A stretch of 64,000 nucleotides of DNA. Origin: Sambucus nigra (lineage: Eukaryota; Streptophyta; Magnoliopsida; Dipsacales; Adoxaceae). Below, one piece after another: positions 58,505-64,000 of this stretch (positions are counted from its first letter, which is position 1; each line of letters starts with the position of its first letter). The notes beneath the pieces are model-generated. The model had not been told where the DNA came from. It did not search any database and worked only from the letters and a program-made list of their open reading frames with translations. The stretch covers positions 361,484,605 through 361,548,604 of the forward strand of contig OX422216.1 in the NCBI GenBank assembly GCA_949130495.1, given 5' to 3'. Made by a program: the position numbers and the translations under genes.

Positions 58505-60383
58505 TGTAACACCCCATAATTTTATTGATTTTTATATTGGGAATTAATTGGGATTTATTAAATTATACTTAATAATTAATACGGTAAAATAAATATTAAT
58601 TAGCGAGGTAAGGGTTATTAATTGTATATATTGAATATTACTTAGTGAATGAGTAATAATAATGATAAGGATATATTAAAATTGTCGTGAGTGAGAAATA
58701 CGATAATTACAGTAATTTAGTCAGAACCCGCATGCTAGTCGTGTCAAGACTCAATTTAACGAAATAAAAAGTAAGGTATTAATAAGTCATCCAAATGATC
58801 ATTTAGAGTACTCCAATGTGTCCGGAAGGGTCAAAATAGTCTGAAAAGTATACTCGGGGAGACACCTCAGGAGCGTATTTTGGTCATTTGTATTTTTAGT
58901 GAAAATGGAACTACGAATTTTATGGCTTTATATCAGAATTTAGGATTATTGAGTTAGGGTTAGAATCTGCATAATCACAGAGAGGCCATAGGAGGAAGAA
59001 GAGCGAAGGTCATAAGGCCAATTTACACCGTTCTTGCACCACAAACACCACCACCGCGTAGATCGGGAGGAGAGAATCACAACCATACCATTTTTCTATA
59101 GAGGATCAGGCCTTCAGACAAAAGCAAGTATTTATCTTTCTTAAATTATGAAAGATATACCATCCATGTTAGAGTGGGATGATTAATCTATGAACTTCAT
59201 GTATTTTAGGATAATTTGGAAGACATAAAACATGTTCTTGGGTTGAAATTGAGATAGGATAAATCCCTTTATGTATGTACGACGAAATCCCTAGATAAAT
59301 GTTAAAATTTGGTAAAGAAATCTAGAATCTTTGTTGCAATTTTGAACAAATGTGATAATCAATGTTTTTTTAATTTTTTTGAATTAATTCATTTTAATGA
59401 TGTTTTTTGATGATTTGATGATTCTCCGAGGTTAGAAATCATGTACATATGTTAATATGATGTTTAGAATGTTTGGTTGGGAGTTTAGGCTCATGTAATG
59501 AAGGTTTTGGTTAAGTGAAAATGGTGAAACTCCTAACTGTTTAAGGAAGAAGATGAAAACAAGTAGCAAGAAAATCGATTCAGCTCCCTGAACGAATTGA
59601 TTCGACTGCCCAAATTTTTGACAAATCTTTCCCATTTTTCTTAGGACACGTGGGAAACGATCGGGTTAACTTTTGAGGTAATTTTTAAATATATGGAAGT
59701 TATTTTTAAATACCAGTAGGCCAAGGATTATTTGGAGACTTAATCACATGAGGAGAATTTAAGGCTAAAGTTAATTGAACATAATTGTGTGTTGGGATTT
59801 AAATTCGGGGAACCTTATCATGACACGAGGATTCCTAGGGAACCGATGACTTAGACCAGTAGGGTATGAGTGAGATAGATACTGAATTGACTTAAGGGAG
59901 GTATATTAATGGTACGTAGGCTATTCGATAGTTATATAGACTACGTGCGGGATATATTTTAGGGTATGTCGTTACATTTACTGAACTTATATACATAGGT
60001 CATATGAATACCTAATGTGTGAATTTTTACGTGTATGACATACCTACATTGCTTGCTATGGTGGGAGTTTTACAAAGGGGCCAGTCTTATCTTAATGATC
60101 CATCTTGGGAGGTTTTAGAATTGTACCTCAGAACATAGAACTTAGGGATGACCACTGCTTATGTGAACGAGGGTGTGCCCGATCACTTGGGTGTGTAGGT
60201 ATGTGTGTAGCCCAAAGGCCTAGAACTATGTTCGCCTCCAATTTTATGTGAATTGTATATTGTGGTTCGAGAGTGATTCCGAATCGATAGTCCTTTATTT
60301 AGTATGTGATGTATCGGGACTTGATAGTAGAGTATGCATGCACCACAAGTCTCGGCCTAAAGGTGTTGTATTATTATACATAA

Positions 60384-60461
<78 letters not shown>

Positions 60462-61385
60462 TTAGTAGATGAGAAAGATAATGATATTTAAAATAACCTA
60501 ATAATGTGGAAACGTAACATCTATTTGATGAATTCTTAAATGATTTAAATCTTATGAGAAAACAAGTCTATAACGTATTGTATGTGTAATAGAGGTGGGC
60601 ACCACGAAGTAAGTATGTGTAGTAAGATAATGGATTTGAACCAGTTATGTGAGGTAGCATAATTTGGATGGGTTAGTAGAATACGTTAGGTGTGCATAAC
60701 AGTTGAGGGGTGAGGACCTTAAGTGTGAGCACGTGAAACTAACATGTATATACTATCTGTTGATTATGCAATGTAAATACTTGCAAATATTTTAAAACTG
60801 TTTTACTTGGGATTGACTCGTTTTCCAAATCTATTTTGTAAAAACAATTTTAGGTGCCCAACCACATGGATGCCAAGATTAGGAGTTCAGTCTCATTTGA
60901 CGTGCTACAGTTATTGTGGACGATTGCAGGACCTGGGTAGTAGAAGCCTACATTTCTTTAAGATCATGTGCATCATTTTATTTATCTCAGTTGGGCATGT
61001 TGTCCCATCTTCTACTCGTAGTTATTTCTAAATTTACTGTACTTCATTTATTTTCAGTTGGTGGATTTAGTTTTAGATATGGATTATTGTATTGGAGTTT
61101 CAGGCTGGAGTGTTTATTCCAGTCATATTATATCTGAGTCAGTTATTTAGATATTTATAATGTTGGTCAATTGGAATGTTGAATGTGGTTTATTTATTTA
61201 TTTGGTTATATTTAGATCTTCATGTTAATTTAAAAGATTTAAAATTTGGTACCAGCTTAATTAACTAATGTAGGTGATTAGTCATTAGCAGTTTTTGACA
61301 GTGATGCTAAGAATGAACAAACTGGATATTCTGTTTTAATTTAATAAAGGACATATCACCCGGTATTTAATTGGGCGAGGTGTCA
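58505..61385 (+). repeat. 5' LTR of the Tekay-like element
   Basis: It starts TGTAACACCCC; the likely end is GGGCGAGGTGTCA at 61385, followed by CCCGGTATTTAGCG, a degraded primer site. The same CACCCGGTATTTA word also occurs 30 bp earlier, so the end may be off by that much. A decayed palindrome pair (AATCGATTC, GAATTGATTCG) lies at 59572-59605. Confidence 0.7.
60383..60461. repeat. Compound (GT)n(AT)n(GT)n microsatellite
   Basis: A short GT run, then about 10 AT units, then about 20 GT units inside the LTR. Confidence 0.95.
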
Positions 61386-61529
61386 CCCGGTATTTAGCGT
61401 AGCGTCCTTTGATATAGAGCCATATTATTAGGACTGTTTTATTCTTTATTATGCATTTACAACTTAAGCTATTTTAGTACATATTGAATTGTGGACTGAT
61501 GGAAAATTCTCTCTCGCTTCATATGCCTC

Positions 61530-62370
61530 CCTAACGTGCACCAGGAGCCACCCCAGAGGCACCGCTAGATCCTCAACCAGCTCCAGTCGAGGGTACCATG
61601 AATGCTGTAGAGTTTTTCACTATAGTTGCACAGGAGGTTAATGCAGCATTGGCTACAACTGCATAAAAGGCACCACCCCAGGCACAAGTAGTGGCACCAA
61701 CTTAGATGTAGTCATTCTCTTCTTCTTGGGAGCGAGTTAGATATGCCTTCCAAAAGGCACACCCTCCCAAGTGCCAGGGGAGTTCAGATGTGGTGGTTGC
61801 TAGCTAATGGAAGAAATACATTCATTGGCATTTGAGGATGTACGAGTGCATGGACTTTAAAAGGTAGATTCTAAAAAAATTTAAGCTAGTTGGGGTTGCA
61901 TTACAGTGGTGGGAGTATATTACCACCGTGAAGGACAAAGATAATATGCCGATACAGGAGTTTCAGGAGCGATTTGATCGCAAATACTTTCCATCCGCCA
62001 TCCAAACTGAGATGAGGCGAAAACTATTAGATCTCACCCAGTAGGAGAAGACCGTTGCTGAGTATGAAGAAGAATTCATGAGGTTAGCTAACTTCGTTCC
62101 AGGAGAGGCACCTACAGAGGAGAAGAGGATATAGTTATTCACTGATGGCCTCACTTGGAGTATCTGACAACACCTATTGGGAAATCCTGCTTTGAAGACA
62201 TACATTGAGGTGTTGAATATTTCTTTATTACATTTCCAGGATCACCACTTCCATGTTAAGGGAATAAATTGAGCAAGAAAGTCCAACTAGTAGGGCATGA
62301 TAGGCAGTTCTATTGGGGCACAATCAGCTCAAACACGGTCTAAGCAGGGTGAGCAGGGTTATAAACGAGG
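61530..62370 (+). pseudogene. Tekay-like gag, N-terminal and capsid part
   Basis: From ATG at 61530 (MPP then TAA) the frame gives KLVGVALQWWEYITTV, MPIQEFQERFDRKYFPSAIQ and EKTVAEYEEEFMRLANF, the Retrotrans_gag signature. In-frame stops are TAA or TAG at positions where glutamine is usual, and TGA where arginine is usual. It stops at the SIRE-like LTR insertion. Confidence 0.85.
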
Positions 62371-63443
62371 TGTGATACCAATTGATTTAATTATTAAATT
62401 CAATTATTTAATTAGGTAACTTAGATCTAATAAAACCAAATTCAAATTAAAATCAGCCCATGTGCATGCAAGTGTAAGTAAAAATATGTAAGCAAGTGAC
62501 CGAGTAATTCAGGAAAAAATCCCCTCTGGGAAAAACCTTTTATATTCTAGAACTTTGACAAGGTTACATGACCTTTGACTTACATGCAACTTCCCTCAAG
62601 TGTAATGCACGATGTCTGTGTCAAACCTTCAAAGCTTCAGCTAGAACTGAGTAGTTGATCACTCGTAGCCATACCAATTTGGACACGCAACCTATACACA
62701 CATTTTTGATTCCTTGTAGGATATCCCTCCACAATAGCTCTCATCTCTCCAATTGTAGAGTTCTTCTCACAAAGTTTGAACTTTAGGCGAAGTATGGTTT
62801 GGGTTCCACCAAACAACTCAAAAAAAAACCTCTCTGGGATTTGTGAATTGTGAAAACAAATTTGAACCCTCAAAATTGTGCTGGAGAAAAGGTAAACTCT
62901 AAAAAGAATATTCTGATCAAAACAAAATTTTCTCCAAACGAAATACAGAACCCTGGCACCTTATTTATAAAAGCATTTAAGGCGGTGGTGTGTTAGGAAA
63001 AAAGACTTATTGTTCGAACGAACCGTCATGTCGTTCAAACGACTTCTGTTTTCGTTCGAACGACCAGGTAAAAATTTCGAGATTCATTTTACAGAGTTTT
63101 AAAACATTTGGAGACTTAGAAACCAACACTCTTATGAATCTGAGAACATATATGAAAAAACTTTTATGATACAAATGTTTTAAAGATAAAAATCCATTTA
63201 AAATAATTCAAAAATCATTTTACATAAAAGGAAAAATATTTTAATTTTTATAAAAAATCCCAACACTTTTTATGCAAAATGTAAATGGAACTTAACCACA
63301 TTTACCAAAGCCTTCCTTGCTGGGCATGATTGTTGAAGTTGACTTGAAATTCGGTTCGTTGATTTTAGATGTAAGTTTCATAATTCTTCGACAAACTTGT
63401 AGTGGTATACGACATACTAAATGTGACGTATAATGTCCTTACA
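62371..63443 (-). mobile_element. SIRE-like LTR (solo or truncated) in gag
   Basis: A 1073-bp segment ends CCTTACA like the SIRE LTRs and holds the related AATTCAGGAAAAAATCCC block and a palindrome cluster (63013-63065: GTTCGAAC, TCGTTCAAACGA, CGTTCGAACG). The left edge starts TGTGATACCAAT, which contains a partial primer-site-like GATACCA, so it may be a truncated element and not a clean solo LTR. Flanks share only AGG; no exact TSD was found. Its sequence is clearly different from the 34663-43599 LTRs. Confidence 0.65.
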
Positions 63444-63890
63444 AGGGTTCCCACCAGGGATATCCTGCTAAGTGATTCAGATCTAGAGATGTTAGGCGAG
63501 GGTAGGGATGTTTCAGACATGGATAGCAGTGTCAGATGGGCCATTAGTGCTTTCACTAAGGCTAATGGAGGGATGATAACGGCCAGCAGGGCCGAGGACA
63601 GTCGGGTCAAAGGGTAGAAAATTTTACGAGGAGATGTTTCATTTGTGGTAAGAATGGCCACAAGCGTTACGATTGCCCTAATAAGGGCAGGGCCCCGCAG
63701 TAGCAGTAGGGTGCTCACTTAGAGCCACAAAAGCCCATCTTTCCATCCACCCTTCCAGTACCAGCACAAATGCTAGCCTTGCCTGCCATACTAGTTACTC
63801 TCGCAGCCCCACCTCAGTAGGTACAATTGCAGTATGGGCGTGTATATAACGTCCACCAGGCAGCAGTTCCTCAGGCACCACCCGCAATGG
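63444..63890 (+). pseudogene. Tekay-like gag, nucleocapsid part
   Basis: The frame resumes as SHQGYPAK and reaches RCFICGKNGHKRYDCP (63631-63679), a C-x2-C-x4-H-x4-C zinc knuckle that binds the genomic RNA. Several TAG stops occur at likely glutamine codons before and after it. Confidence 0.85.
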
Positions 63891-64000
63891 ACGGTATGTT
63901 TATCATCCATGATACTTTGGGGCATATTTTATTTGATACTGGGGCTTCATACTCATTCATATCCACTAGATTTTCACAGGCCACTTTATTTTTAGATACG
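63891..64000 (+). pseudogene. Tekay-like aspartic protease, partial
   Basis: The frame reads GMFIIHDTLGHILFDTGASY then SFIS. DTGAS (63935-63949) is the intact active-site triad of a gypsy protease. The domain continues beyond the window. Confidence 0.85.

Larger units (their letters stand above)
58505..64000 (+). mobile_element. Tekay/Del-like Ty3/gypsy retrotransposon, incomplete at window end
   Basis: An LTR beginning TGTAACACCCC is followed by degenerate gag with the Retrotrans_gag domain, a CCHC zinc knuckle and the start of protease (DTGAS), all on the plus strand, running off the window. Gag style and LTR end match the chromovirus Tekay/Del group. Most stops in gag are explained by C-to-T changes at CAG, CAA or CGA codons. 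A SIRE-like LTR interrupts gag at 62371-63443. Confidence 0.85.

Overview
The window is plant nuclear DNA, almost certainly from a eudicot with a large, repeat-rich genome. It is strongly AT-rich. It carries plant-type Athila, Tekay/Del and SIRE-like retrotransposons, CACTA transposons, MITEs and a TRIM. No intact host gene was recognised. Nearly everything can be assigned to transposable elements, many with exact target-site duplications (TSDs).

Layout. 1-3065 is flank without a recognised gene. 3071-44160 is one old Athila-like Ty3/gypsy element on the minus strand (TSD GTCAA on both sides). It has been burst open by later insertions. A 10.5-kb CACTA transposon (11853-22364, TSD TAA) sits between gag and protease and itself carries a second CACTA (17925-22114, TSD ATA). 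A non-autonomous LTR element with about 4-kb LTRs (23019-32550) splits gag. A SIRE-like Ty1/copia (34663-43599, TSD AACTC) splits the 5' LTR. Removing the inserts and their TSD copies leaves about 12.1 kb, a normal Athila size. After it come a 305-bp TRIM (44460-44764, TSD TGTCA), a Tourist-like MITE (44912-45804, TSD TTA), a tandemly duplicated block (about 46.26-47.72 kb), a decayed plus-strand Ty1/copia (47725-53743), an element made almost only of LTRs (54503-57190, TSD ATGAG), a small CACTA derivative (57939-58406) and a plus-strand Tekay-like Ty3/gypsy that runs off the window end (58505-64000), its gag split by a SIRE-like LTR.

Points of biological interest. (1) The outer CACTA carries exon fragments of several host genes, all in the same orientation: proteasome ATPase RPT5, translation factor eIF3j, PP2A B56 regulatory subunit and probably poly(A) polymerase. 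(2) The non-autonomous LTR element repeats a module that can fold into a hairpin, twice per LTR and once internally; stem bases differ in a compensating way. (3) Five distinct LTR families, gypsy and copia, each carry a cluster of short palindromes with different sequences. None of the retroelement polyproteins is intact, so none here is an autonomous source. The non-autonomous LTR elements have the most similar LTR pairs by eye and are the youngest insertions.
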